Below are positions 16,918 to 25,181 of a stretch of DNA of 33,571 bases, in pieces. The notes under the pieces are model-generated. The model worked only from the letters and a program-made list of their open reading frames with translations, was not told where the DNA came from and did no database searches. Position 1 is the first letter of the stretch. Each line of letters begins with the position of its first letter. Origin of the DNA: Methanocella sp. PtaU1.Bin125 (GTDB lineage Archaea > Halobacteriota > Methanocellia > Methanocellales > Methanocellaceae); contig MVRA01000097.1 in assembly GCA_002067315.1 (NCBI GenBank), forward strand, positions 1 through 33,571. Reading direction: 5' to 3'. The translations under genes were made by a program, and so were the position numbers.

Positions 16918-18033
16918 ATGCGCACAGAATTCATGACGAATGCCCCACCCGCGGGTGATGCCGAAGACCCGTTCCACGCCTATTATTCGGGCGGCATCAG
17001 GAAGATCGGGCTGATCGGCGTCCTGGCCGCGCTGTTGCTGATGGCGGTAGTCTATGCCGGCAGTGTCGGCGCAGCCGGCCTCTCGCTGACGGACGTGTTC
17101 CTGGCCGTAGCCCACGCGGCCCTGCCTTCGATCTTCGGGGCGCCCGGGAACGAGATGGCGGGGGCCATCGTCGTCGACATCCGCATGCCGCGCATCCTGC
17201 TGGCCGGCTTCGCCGGGGCCAGCCTCGCGGTGGCCGGCGCCGTGATGCAGGGGGTGCTGCGCAACCCGCTGGTCAGCCCCTTCACGCTCGGCCTGTCGTC
17301 GGCGGCGTCCTTCGGCGCGGCGCTGGCCATCGTCGCCGGGCCCGGCATCATGGGCGCCCTGTTCGTCGGGAACCAGAACGCGCTCATCGTGGCTATGGCG
17401 TTTGCGTTCGGGATCGCAAGCATGCTCCTGATCTACGCGGTCACGCGGATGAGCGACGACCAGTCCACGATCATCCTGGCCGGCGTGGTCCTCGGCTATA
17501 TGTTCTCGGCGGGCGTGCTGGTCCTGAAGTACCTGACGAACAATGAGAAGCTAAGGGATATCACGCTATGGCTCATGGGAGGCATGTGGGGGGCGAACTG
17601 GGGTAGCGCGGTGCTCGTGGCGATCGTCACCGTACTGGTGCTACTGCTGCTGACCCTGAAGGCCTGGGATCTGAACGCGCTGTCCGCCGGCGACGAGGTG
17701 GCCAGGAACCTGGGGGTGGATATCGGCCGCACCAGGATGTACTGCCTGCTCCTCGCCACGCTCATGGCATCGAGCTGCATGGCGTTCACGGGCGTCATCG
17801 GGTTCGTAGGCCTCATGTCTCCTCATATATGCCGTATAATCATCGGCAACGATCACAGGTACCTGATCCCGTGTTCCGCCCTCATGGGCGCGCTGATCCT
17901 GCTGCTCTCCGACACCTTCGCCCGGACGATCATGATACCGCAGGACCTGCCGGTGGGCATCGTCATGTACGTGATCGGGGGCGCCTTTTTCCTGTTCCTG
18001 ATCCGGAGGGGCAAGAGGAGCACGCTATACTGA
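16918..18033 (+). CDS. FecCD/BtuC-type ABC importer permease
   Basis: This 371-residue polytopic membrane protein of the FecCD family carries the hallmark stretches RMPRILLAGFAGASLAVAG, MQGVLRNPLVSP, SAGDEVARNLGVD and GFVGLMSPHICR, with GNDHRYLIP near the end. Together they identify a type II importer permease for cobalamin, haem or iron chelates. An N-terminal extension of about 30 residues precedes the first helix. The start is fixed by GAGGT 7-8 nt upstream. It is followed after 12 nt by its ATPase gene and then by cobN. The btuF-like lipoprotein at 10623-11687 is the natural substrate-binding partner although module B separates them. The permease should form a homodimer. Substrate cannot be read from the sequence. 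Confidence 0.95.
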   Translation: MRTEFMTNAPPAGDAEDPFHAYYSGGIRKIGLIGVLAALLLMAVVYAGSVGAAGLSLTDVFLAVAHAALPSIFGAPGNEMAGAIVVDIRMPRILLAGFAGASLAVAGAVMQGVLRNPLVSPFTLGLSSAASFGAALAIVAGPGIMGALFVGNQNALIVAMAFAFGIASMLLIYAVTRMSDDQSTIILAGVVLGYMFSAGVLVLKYLTNNEKLRDITLWLMGGMWGANWGSAVLVAIVTVLVLLLLTLKAWDLNALSAGDEVARNLGVDIGRTRMYCLLLATLMASSCMAFTGVIGFVGLMSPHICRIIIGNDHRYLIPCSALMGALILLLSDTFARTIMIPQDLPVGIVMYVIGGAFFLFLIRRGKRSTLY

Positions 18034-18045
18034 GGAGGATGCATC

Positions 18046-18840
18046 GTGGAAATGGAAATGGAAGACGTCTGCGTGGACTACGACCGGCACAGGGCTGTCG
18101 ACAGGGTTTCGTTCGCCGTCGGGCCCGGCGAGATCGTAGCCCTCGTGGGACCGAACGGCTCGGGCAAGAGCACACTGATCAAGGCCATAGCGGGCATCGT
18201 CCGCCCCTCCTCGGGCCGCATCAGCCTGGACGGCCGCGACGTGCGGGACATGCGCCTGACGGAGCTGGCCCGGCTGATCGGCTATGTCCCGCAGAGCGTC
18301 CCGATGACCTACCACGCGACCGTCGTCGACGCCGTGCTGCTGGGGAGAAAGCCGTATATCAGGTGGGGCGTTTCCCGGGGGGACATCGCGATCGTGAGGA
18401 GGGCCATGGCAGCGATGGGCATCGAAAGCCTGTCGGGAAAGCTGATGGGCCAGCTCAGCGGGGGCGAGCGGCAGAAAGTGATCATCGCGCGGGCGCTGGC
18501 ACAGGAGCCGGCGCTGTTTTTGTTCGACGAGCCCACCAACAACCTGGACCTGAAGCACCAGGTCGAGGTGCTGGAGATGGCGCGGAGGCTGGCTGACGAA
18601 AAGGGAATTCCGGCGCTGATGGCCCTCCATGACCTGAACCTCGCATTCACGTACTCCGATCGCGTGGTCATGCTCGCGAAGGGGCGCGTCCGCGCCAGCG
18701 GCGCCCCGAGCGACGTCCTGACGGCCTGCAACATCCGGGAGATATATGGCGTTGACGTGACTGTGCACGACTGGGGGCAGGGCCGGTTCATCGTGCCGGC
18801 CCGGGCGCCGGCAATCGCGGCAGGCCGGGGAGGGCCGTGA
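18046..18840 (+). CDS. BtuD/FecE-type ABC importer ATPase
   Basis: This 264-residue ATPase has Walker A GPNGSGKST (35-43), signature LSGGE (137-141), Walker B ALFLFDE (156-162) followed by PTNNLD, and H-loop His195. The sequence pattern (VPQSVPMTYHATVVDAVLLG) is typical of the FecE/BtuD/HmuV group and not of the LolD group seen in module B. I chose GTG 18046 because GGAGG at 18034-18038 lies 7 nt before it. An ATG two codons later is the alternative. It powers the FecCD permease encoded 12 nt upstream. The cobN ATG comes 1 nt after its stop, indicating one operon and coupled translation. Confidence 0.95.
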   Translation: MEMEMEDVCVDYDRHRAVDRVSFAVGPGEIVALVGPNGSGKSTLIKAIAGIVRPSSGRISLDGRDVRDMRLTELARLIGYVPQSVPMTYHATVVDAVLLGRKPYIRWGVSRGDIAIVRRAMAAMGIESLSGKLMGQLSGGERQKVIIARALAQEPALFLFDEPTNNLDLKHQVEVLEMARRLADEKGIPALMALHDLNLAFTYSDRVVMLAKGRVRASGAPSDVLTACNIREIYGVDVTVHDWGQGRFIVPARAPAIAAGRGGP

Positions 18841-18841
18841 G

Positions 18842-21800
18842 ATGAAGATCACGGCGATACTCTGGCACTCCTACGTGCCCGTGTTCCTCAAGGTAAAGGA
18901 AAGTCTCGGGTTCGATCTCGCCGTCTACGCGGCCCGGCGGCTGGAGGAGGATCCCGACAGCCTGGCGCGGGCGGAACGGGACCTCGACGACTGCGACCTG
19001 GTCCTGCTGTACCGCACCAGGGACCTCTTCTGGGAGGAGCTGGAGAAAAAGCTCCGGACGCTAGGCATTAGTAAGCCGATCGTCTGCCTCGGCCACGACC
19101 CGTCCGAGTGGCTGCTCTCCACGGTCGACGCCGAGACCGTGGTCACCGCGCAGTCGTACCTCACGCTCAACGGCGAAGGAAACGTAAAGAACCTGCTATA
19201 TTACCTGGCTGGCAAGGTGCTGCACGCGGGCTACGATTACCTCCTGCCGGCCGAAATGCCGTGGGAGGGCATCTTCCACCCGCGTGCCTCCGGCTATTTC
19301 CAGACCGTGGAAGAGTATCTCGCCTGGTACCGCCCCGGTCAGGGGCCGTTCGTGGGCATGCTGTGCTCCCGCATGGGCTGGATCAGCGGCAGCCTCGAGG
19401 TCGAGACGGCCATCATCGATGCGCTGGAACGAAAAGGGCTGAATGTCATCCCGGTTTTCTCATACTCGGTCCGGGACCCCGACCTGGGGTCGAAGGGAAT
19501 GGGCGAGCTGGTGGAGCAATGGTTCCTGGAGGGGCCGGTCCCGGTCGACGCGATCGTCAAGCTTAACCCGTTCTTCCTCGGGTCGAACCGGGAGGACTCG
19601 AGCGACACGACCGCCGCGCAATCGGGGGTGGCCCTCCTGGAGCGGCTGGGAGTACCCGTATTTCACCCGGTGGTGACGGCGCACATGACGATCGAGGACT
19701 GGGAGGCGTCCGACGGGCTGTCCGCGGACGTCGGCTGGGGCGTGGCCATGCCCGAGTTCGAGGGCGTGATCGAGCCGATCATGGTTGGCGCGAGCGACCG
19801 GGGCGCGGAGAACTTCGAGCGCCGGGCCATCGCGGACCGGTGCGAGCGGCTGGCCGGCCGGGTGCGGAAATGGATCAGCCTCCGGCAGAAGCCCGCTAGG
19901 GAGCGCAGGGTCGCCTTCATATTACATAACAACCCCTGTACGGGCTCGGAAGCCTCCGTCGGGGGCGCGGCCAACCTGGATGCCCTCGAAAGCGTAGCCA
20001 GGATATTGCAGGGGATGAGAGAGCGGGGCTATGCCGTCGATGCCCCCGGAAGCGGAAGGGAGCTGATCGAGACCATCATGGCGAGAAAAGCGCTCTCCGA
20101 GTTCCGGTGGACCTCCGTGCAGGATATCGTGCGCAGCGGGGGCGCGCTGGCGCTCGTGGACAAGGAGGACTACGGGCGATGGTTCGAGACGCTCGATGGG
20201 GACGTGAGGAAGCGGATGATCGCCGCCTGGGGCCGGCCGCCGGGGGAGCCGGTAGAGAACATGCCGGCCGCCATGGTCTACGACGGCAGCATCGTGGTCA
20301 CGGGCGTGCGCTACGGCAACGCCGTGGTCTGTGCGCAGCCGAAGAGGGGATGCGCCGGCTCCCGCTGCGACGGGCAGGTGTGCCGGATACTGCACGACCC
20401 CGACGTGCCGCCCACGCACCAGTACCTGGCGACATATCGCTATCTCGAGGACGGCTTCGGGGCAGACGTCCTGGTCCACGTGGGGACGCACGGCAACCTG
20501 GAGTTCCTGCCGGGTAAGGGTGTCGGCCTGTCCGGCCAGTGCTTCCCCGACATCGCTATAGGCACGGTCCCTCATCTCTACATTTATAATGCCGACAACC
20601 CGCCCGAGGGTACAATGGCTAAGCGGCGAAGCTATGCCTGCCTGGTCGACCACATGCAGACCGCGCTGACCCAGGGCGGGCTGTACGGGGACCTCGACGA
20701 GGTCGACCGGTTGCTGGGCGAGTACCAGAACGCGAAGCACGACAGGGCACGTGCTCACGCGCTGGAGCACCTCCTGATACCGGCCATCCGGAAGGCGAAG
20801 CTCGATCGGGAGATCGGCCTGGACGAGATCGAGTCGCTGGACGAGATCGTATCGGCAACCCACGACGCCCTGGGCCGCATCCGCAACACGCAGGTACAGA
20901 CGGGCATGCACGTCTTCGGGGAGACACCCATGGGAGACGACCGGGTCGATCTGATCTACTCCATCCTGCGCTACGGGGATGAAGCAGGATCAGTCCGCCG
21001 GCTCGTCGCGGCCGCCGCGGGCCTGGATCTGGACCGGCTGCTGTCCGAACCGGGGCATTTCTCGGAGCCCCACGGGTTGTCGCACGGCGCGCTGGTCGAA
21101 AAGATCGACGCCTCCTGCCGGAAGCTGGTCGCGTTCTACCTCGACGGTGGCGGAGACCCGTCAGGCATCGTGCACGGCGACATTGCCCCGTACCGGGAGA
21201 AGCTGGAGGCCGTCCGGGAACGGACGCTGGACATCGCTGCCAGGCTGGAGCGAACCCGGGAGATCGATGCGTTGCTCGGCGGCATGGACGGGCGGTATGT
21301 GCCCGCCGGCCCCGCCGGCCTGATCACGAGGGGCCGGGAGGACATCCTGCCGACGGGCCGGAACTTCTATTCGCTGGACCCGAAGCGGGTGCCCACCCGG
21401 TCGGCGTGGGGCGTGGGCAGGGCGCTCGCCCGGTCGGTGATCAGGAAGCACCTGGACGACGAAGGAAAGCTCCCCGGGAACATCGCCTACTACTGGATGT
21501 GCAACGACGTCATGTGGGCCGATGGCGAGGGCATGGCCATGATCATGGCCCTGCTGGGCGTGGAGCCGGTCTGGCACACGAACGGCCGGCTCAAAGGGTT
21601 CACAGTCACGCCGCTGTCGAAGCTGGGAAGGCCGCGCATCGACGTGACCATCAGGGTCTCGGGCATCATGAGGGACAACTTCCCCGAGTGCATAGAGATC
21701 GTTGACGAGGCCATGCAGACCGTCGCCGCGCTGGACGAGCCCCCGGAACAGAATTTTCCGCGCAAGCATGCGCTGGCTGCGGCCGGAGAAAACGCCGGCC

Positions 21801-22645
21801 CCGATGCCTGGCGGGACGCGACGCTGCGAATCTTCTCCAGCAAACCGGGCACCTACAACTCCGGCGTCAGCCTGGCCGTCTACGCGAGCGCCTGGAAGAC
21901 CGAGAAGGACCTGGCGGACATCTTCTTATACTGGAACAGCTACGCCTACGGCAAGGGCGTCAAAGGGAAGGAGGCCGGCCGGCAGCTGGTGAACAACCTC
22001 GGAACGGTGGACATGACCTTCAACAAGGTCATCAGCGACGAGCACGACCTGCTGGGCTGCTGCGGCTACTTTGGCACTCAGGGCGGCATGACGGCAGCCG
22101 CGCGGAGCATCTCCGGCCACGAGGTCCGGGCCTACTACGGCGACACCCGGGAAAGCGGACACGTCGAGGTGCGCACCCTCGCCGACGAGGTACGAAGGGT
22201 CGCCCGGACCCGGCTGTTCAACCCGAAGTGGATCGACGGGATGAAGAAGCACGGGTATAAAGGAGCCGCGGATATAATGAAGAGCATCGGGCGGGTGTAC
22301 GGCTGGGAAGCGTCGACGCGGGCGGTGGACGACTGGATCTTCGACGACATCGCCCGGACGTTCGTGCTCGACCGGGCGATGAAGGACTTCTTCCGGGACA
22401 ACAACCCCTACGCGCTCGAGGAGATCACGCGCCGGCTGATGGAAGCGGAGCAGCGAAAGCTGTGGAACGCTGATCCCGGGGTGATGCGGGATCTGCGGAA
22501 CACTTACCTGGAGATCGAGGGATGGATGGAAGGGATGGCTGGCAGCGGTGGCACCCAGGGCAACGCCATCGATGTCCTGGCAGCTGGCGACATCAGGGTC
22601 CTGGCGGAAAAGATGAAGGCATTTCACGATCACTCATATAAGTAG
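18842..22645 (+). CDS. cobN: CobN/HmuS-family chelatase large subunit
   Basis: This 1267-residue protein is full length for the CobN/BchH family. Diagnostic stretches are CAGSRCDGQVC (near 503), VLVHVGTHGNLEFLPGKGVG (His546 and His550), NADNPPEGT, GRPRIDVTIRVSGIMRDNFP, SKPGTYNSGVSLAVYAS and GYFGTQGGMTAAARSISGH. In aerobic cobalamin synthesis CobN with CobS and CobT inserts cobalt into a corrin precursor. In bacterial haem-uptake operons a CobN relative, HmuS, acts on the metal of imported haem. The partner AAA+ subunits (CobS/CobT or ChlI/ChlD type) are not in this window, and methanogens normally insert cobalt early with CbiX/CbiK. The tight link to a FecCD importer therefore favours a salvage or dechelation role (inference). 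The start is set by GGGGAGGG about 8 nt upstream. Confidence 0.93.
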   Translation: MKITAILWHSYVPVFLKVKESLGFDLAVYAARRLEEDPDSLARAERDLDDCDLVLLYRTRDLFWEELEKKLRTLGISKPIVCLGHDPSEWLLSTVDAETVVTAQSYLTLNGEGNVKNLLYYLAGKVLHAGYDYLLPAEMPWEGIFHPRASGYFQTVEEYLAWYRPGQGPFVGMLCSRMGWISGSLEVETAIIDALERKGLNVIPVFSYSVRDPDLGSKGMGELVEQWFLEGPVPVDAIVKLNPFFLGSNREDSSDTTAAQSGVALLERLGVPVFHPVVTAHMTIEDWEASDGLSADVGWGVAMPEFEGVIEPIMVGASDRGAENFERRAIADRCERLAGRVRKWISLRQKPARERRVAFILHNNPCTGSEASVGGAANLDALESVARILQGMRERGYAVDAPGSGRELIETIMARKALSEFRWTSVQDIVRSGGALALVDKEDYGRWFETLDGDVRKRMIAAWGRPPGEPVENMPAAMVYDGSIVVTGVRYGNAVVCAQPKRGCAGSRCDGQVCRILHDPDVPPTHQYLATYRYLEDGFGADVLVHVGTHGNLEFLPGKGVGLSGQCFPDIAIGTVPHLYIYNADNPPEGTMAKRRSYACLVDHMQTALTQGGLYGDLDEVDRLLGEYQNAKHDRARAHALEHLLIPAIRKAKLDREIGLDEIESLDEIVSATHDALGRIRNTQVQTGMHVFGETPMGDDRVDLIYSILRYGDEAGSVRRLVAAAAGLDLDRLLSEPGHFSEPHGLSHGALVEKIDASCRKLVAFYLDGGGDPSGIVHGDIAPYREKLEAVRERTLDIAARLERTREIDALLGGMDGRYVPAGPAGLITRGREDILPTGRNFYSLDPKRVPTRSAWGVGRALARSVIRKHLDDEGKLPGNIAYYWMCNDVMWADGEGMAMIMALLGVEPVWHTNGRLKGFTVTPLSKLGRPRIDVTIRVSGIMRDNFPECIEIVDEAMQTVAALDEPPEQNFPRKHALAAAGENAGPDAWRDATLRIFSSKPGTYNSGVSLAVYASAWKTEKDLADIFLYWNSYAYGKGVKGKEAGRQLVNNLGTVDMTFNKVISDEHDLLGCCGYFGTQGGMTAAARSISGHEVRAYYGDTRESGHVEVRTLADEVRRVARTRLFNPKWIDGMKKHGYKGAADIMKSIGRVYGWEASTRAVDDWIFDDIARTFVLDRAMKDFFRDNNPYALEEITRRLMEAEQRKLWNADPGVMRDLRNTYLEIEGWMEGMAGSGGTQGNAIDVLAAGDIRVLAEKMKAFHDHSYK

Positions 22646-22656
22646 CGGGGCATCCG

Positions 22657-23610
22657 ATGAGCGTCATCGTTACCGAGAACCTGACCAGGTACTATAAAGA
22701 CCTCTGCGCTGTCGACCACGTCGACCTCGAGGTAGGCCGGGAGATCTTCGGCCTGCTCGGCCCCAACGGGGCGGGCAAGAGCACCATCGTCAAGATGCTC
22801 ACGACTTTACTGCGGCCCAGCGACGGCAGGGCTTGCGTCTGCGGGCACGACGTAGTGAAGGACGCGGTCCGGGTGCGCGAGTCGATCAGCTACGTGCCCC
22901 AGGAGATGGCCCTGGACATCAAGCTCACCGGCCGGGAGAACGTCGTCCTGTTCGCCCGCCTGTACGGCGTCCCGAACGCCCGCGACCGGACCGACGAGGC
23001 CCTGGGGCTGCTGGGTCTCGCAGACCGCGCCGACGAGCTGGTGCGGGGGTACTCCGGGGGGATGCGGCGGCGGCTGGAACTGGCGCAGGCCCTGGTGCAC
23101 GAGCCCCGGGTCCTGTTCCTCGACGAGCCCACCCTCGGGCTGGACGTGGCGGCCCGGGAGAAGATCTGGGAGCATGTCCACGCGCTGAAGGAGAAGGGCA
23201 TGACGATCTTCATGACGACCCACTACATGGACGAGGCGGACCGGTACTGCGACCGGGTCGCCATCATCGACAGGGGAAAAATCTCCGCCATCGGGACCCC
23301 GCAGGGCCTGAAGGGCGAGATCGGCAGGAGCGTGGTCACGGCTTCGGTATCCGGCGAGCCCGGGGCGTTCAGCCTGGAGGGGGTCAGGCTGCTAAAGGTG
23401 GACGACCACGAGCTCGTCTTCATGGCCGGCGACGGGGCGGACGCCCTCGCCGCGATATCGCAAGAGCTGAAGCGGCAGGGCCTGGAGATCCATTCGCTGT
23501 CCGTCCGCGAGACGAGCCTCGACGACGTCTTTTTACAGAAGGTCGGGACTCCCGAGGACCGCAGCGCCTTCGACGGGAGCAAGTACCGGCTGATGCTGAG
23601 GCGGAGATAG
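22657..23610 (+). CDS. DrrA-type ABC-2 exporter ATPase
   Basis: This 317-residue ATPase has Walker A GPNGAGKST (35-43), signature YSGGM (132-136), Walker B VLFLDE (152-157) with PTLGLD, and H-loop His189 in MTTHYMDEAD. These are typical of the DrrA/CcmA-like group that pairs with ABC-2 permeases. The C-terminal 90 residues form the accessory domain common in this group and end in LDDVFLQ. It begins 11 nt after cobN and is followed directly by its permease, so it belongs to the same operon. Export of a tetrapyrrole product, a metallophore or a toxic intermediate would fit the context, but nothing in the protein itself identifies the substrate. Confidence 0.94.
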   Translation: MSVIVTENLTRYYKDLCAVDHVDLEVGREIFGLLGPNGAGKSTIVKMLTTLLRPSDGRACVCGHDVVKDAVRVRESISYVPQEMALDIKLTGRENVVLFARLYGVPNARDRTDEALGLLGLADRADELVRGYSGGMRRRLELAQALVHEPRVLFLDEPTLGLDVAAREKIWEHVHALKEKGMTIFMTTHYMDEADRYCDRVAIIDRGKISAIGTPQGLKGEIGRSVVTASVSGEPGAFSLEGVRLLKVDDHELVFMAGDGADALAAISQELKRQGLEIHSLSVRETSLDDVFLQKVGTPEDRSAFDGSKYRLMLRRR

Positions 23611-24336
23611 ATGAAGAGCGTGTACGAATACTTCCTGCGGGACCTGAAAAAGTGGCTGCGGGGCCGGGTATTTGTCCTCACGGCCCTCATCATGCCCGCC
23701 GCCTGGCTGGTGTTCGTCGGCATGGCCCTGCCCACCCGGTTCACCGATAACTACGTCGGATTCATCACACCGGGTATCCTAGTGATGACGATGCTGTTCA
23801 GTTCTTTCCAGGGGGGGTCGCTGATGATATTCGACAAGGTCCTGGGTTTCATGAACAAGTTCCTGGCGCTGCCTTCGCCCAGGGAGAGCATCCTTTTCGG
23901 CAAGATCGCGTTCATCACGTTCCGGGGGCTGCTACAGGCAACGGTCATCCTGGCCCTGGCGGTCCTGCTCGGCGTCAGGTTACCGGGAATTGCCGAACTT
24001 GTTTTCATCTACCTGACCCTGGGGGTCTTCGGGGTGCTGGGGGCGGCCACCGCGACGACGATCGCCCTGAAGGTGGACGACCACGACGGGTACGCGGCCG
24101 TCAACAGCATGATCAGCATGCCCCTCTTCTTCGCCAGCAGCGCCCTGATGCCGTACCGCGACATGCCGGAGTGGCTGCGGGTGCTCGCCTCGATGAACCC
24201 GGTCAGCTTCGCCACCGATACGGTCCGTTCGATGTTTTCCGGTACGATCGAGATCGGCGGCATCGCGGTGCTGGCTGTCCTCGGATTGATCGTCCTGGGC
24301 GTCAGCACGTACATGTTCCGTCAAGCTACGGTCTGA
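23611..24336 (+). CDS. ABC-2 type exporter permease
   Basis: This 241-residue membrane protein has about six predicted helices and the ABC-2 pattern, with an N-terminal cytoplasmic stretch (YEYFLRDLKKWLRGR), the loop KFLALPSPRESILFGKI and the late motif SALMPYRDMPEWLRVLASMNP. Its ATG follows the stop of the ATPase gene with no gap, which indicates translational coupling. It should form the channel of the exporter as a dimer. It is the last gene of the plus-strand operon. The 168 bp beyond it (24337-24504) hold no gene and separate it from a convergent minus-strand gene. Confidence 0.93.
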   Translation: MKSVYEYFLRDLKKWLRGRVFVLTALIMPAAWLVFVGMALPTRFTDNYVGFITPGILVMTMLFSSFQGGSLMIFDKVLGFMNKFLALPSPRESILFGKIAFITFRGLLQATVILALAVLLGVRLPGIAELVFIYLTLGVFGVLGAATATTIALKVDDHDGYAAVNSMISMPLFFASSALMPYRDMPEWLRVLASMNPVSFATDTVRSMFSGTIEIGGIAVLAVLGLIVLGVSTYMFRQATV

Positions 24337-24504
24337 ACGGATGATACGGGTAGGGGCCGGGTGCGCTATGAAAACGCCGGGATGTAGAAAAGGCAACGGG
24401 AACCGATGTTTTAACGTCGCCCGATACCGCGCACGGGCATGCGGCCGGCGCCGGGGGGCGCTTATTCAGCCCGGCCCGATGTAACGGACATTGCCAGAAT
24501 ATCA

Positions 24505-25119
24505 TTACTTTGCCGCAGGCCTCTGATCACTGCCAGCGGGGAGGTCTTTTTTAACGGGCGCGCTCGAGTCGCCGTTGAAGATCTCCTGCATGAACGGCAT
24601 CACGTACAGCGCGCAGGCAAAACCGAAGATCAGGCCGGTGATCACGCGGATCTCGTTGGTGCTCTCGGCCATCCAGACTAGTTCTCCGCCCGGTCCGAAG
24701 GCGCGGGGGAGTGGGACGCGGAACAGCTGCGCGAACCCGTCGATGGCCATGGGCACGCAGAGCGCGGCGAACCAGAACAGGCTCCAGATCTTGAGCTTCG
24801 TCCGCACGAAGGCGAACAGGACGCAGCCGGCGAGGAACGCGACGTAGATGGCGAAGCACCGGGAGCAGACGGCCATCTCGTATTCCCCGATGAACAGTGA
24901 CCGCTCCGGGAGCTGGTGGCAGGTCGCGTGATAGACGAGGTGGATGACATCGGCGATCGACTGAAGCGCCGGGTCGCCGGTGGCCATTAAGATCGGGTAC
25001 CCGACGATGGGCAGGATGAAGAGAAAATTCAAGCCGATGAGCACCGCGAGCCAGTGCCGTGCGAAGAGATACGCCAGCCCGGTCAGCGATTGCTCAATTC
25101 CCCTGTCCACGATACGCAC
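24505..25119 (-). CDS. DUF2085 membrane protein
   Basis: This 204-residue protein has about four transmembrane segments and the DUF2085 signature: CHQLPERSLFIGEYEMAVCSRC, with three cysteines and a histidine in the outer or interfacial loop. The function of the family is unknown. The conserved Cys/His set suggests metal or redox involvement. The start is GTG 25119, supported by a TATA box centred about 27 nt upstream, which implies a leaderless transcript. The C-terminal tail is hydrophilic and rich in Lys and Pro. It is convergent with the exporter permease and has no visible operon partner. Confidence 0.85.
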   Translation of the reverse strand: MRIVDRGIEQSLTGLAYLFARHWLAVLIGLNFLFILPIVGYPILMATGDPALQSIADVIHLVYHATCHQLPERSLFIGEYEMAVCSRCFAIYVAFLAGCVLFAFVRTKLKIWSLFWFAALCVPMAIDGFAQLFRVPLPRAFGPGGELVWMAESTNEIRVITGLIFGFACALYVMPFMQEIFNGDSSAPVKKDLPAGSDQRPAAK

Positions 25120-25141
25120 CCACGATCGAAAGGCGATGATT

Positions 25142-25150
25142 GTTTATATC
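25142..25150 (-). promoter_or_regulatory. TATA box of the DUF2085 gene
   Basis: GATATAAAC on the minus strand is centred about 27 nt before the GTG start at 25119. The transcript should therefore start at or next to the start codon. Confidence 0.5.
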
Positions 25151-25181
25151 TTTAATGCTTGCGGAAGATTGGAAAAATCGA

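Noticed and set aside
24445-24454. 10-bp palindrome CCGGCGCCGG between convergent genes
   Set aside because: Short and made only of G and C in GC-rich DNA, with no T-run beside it; not convincing as a terminator.
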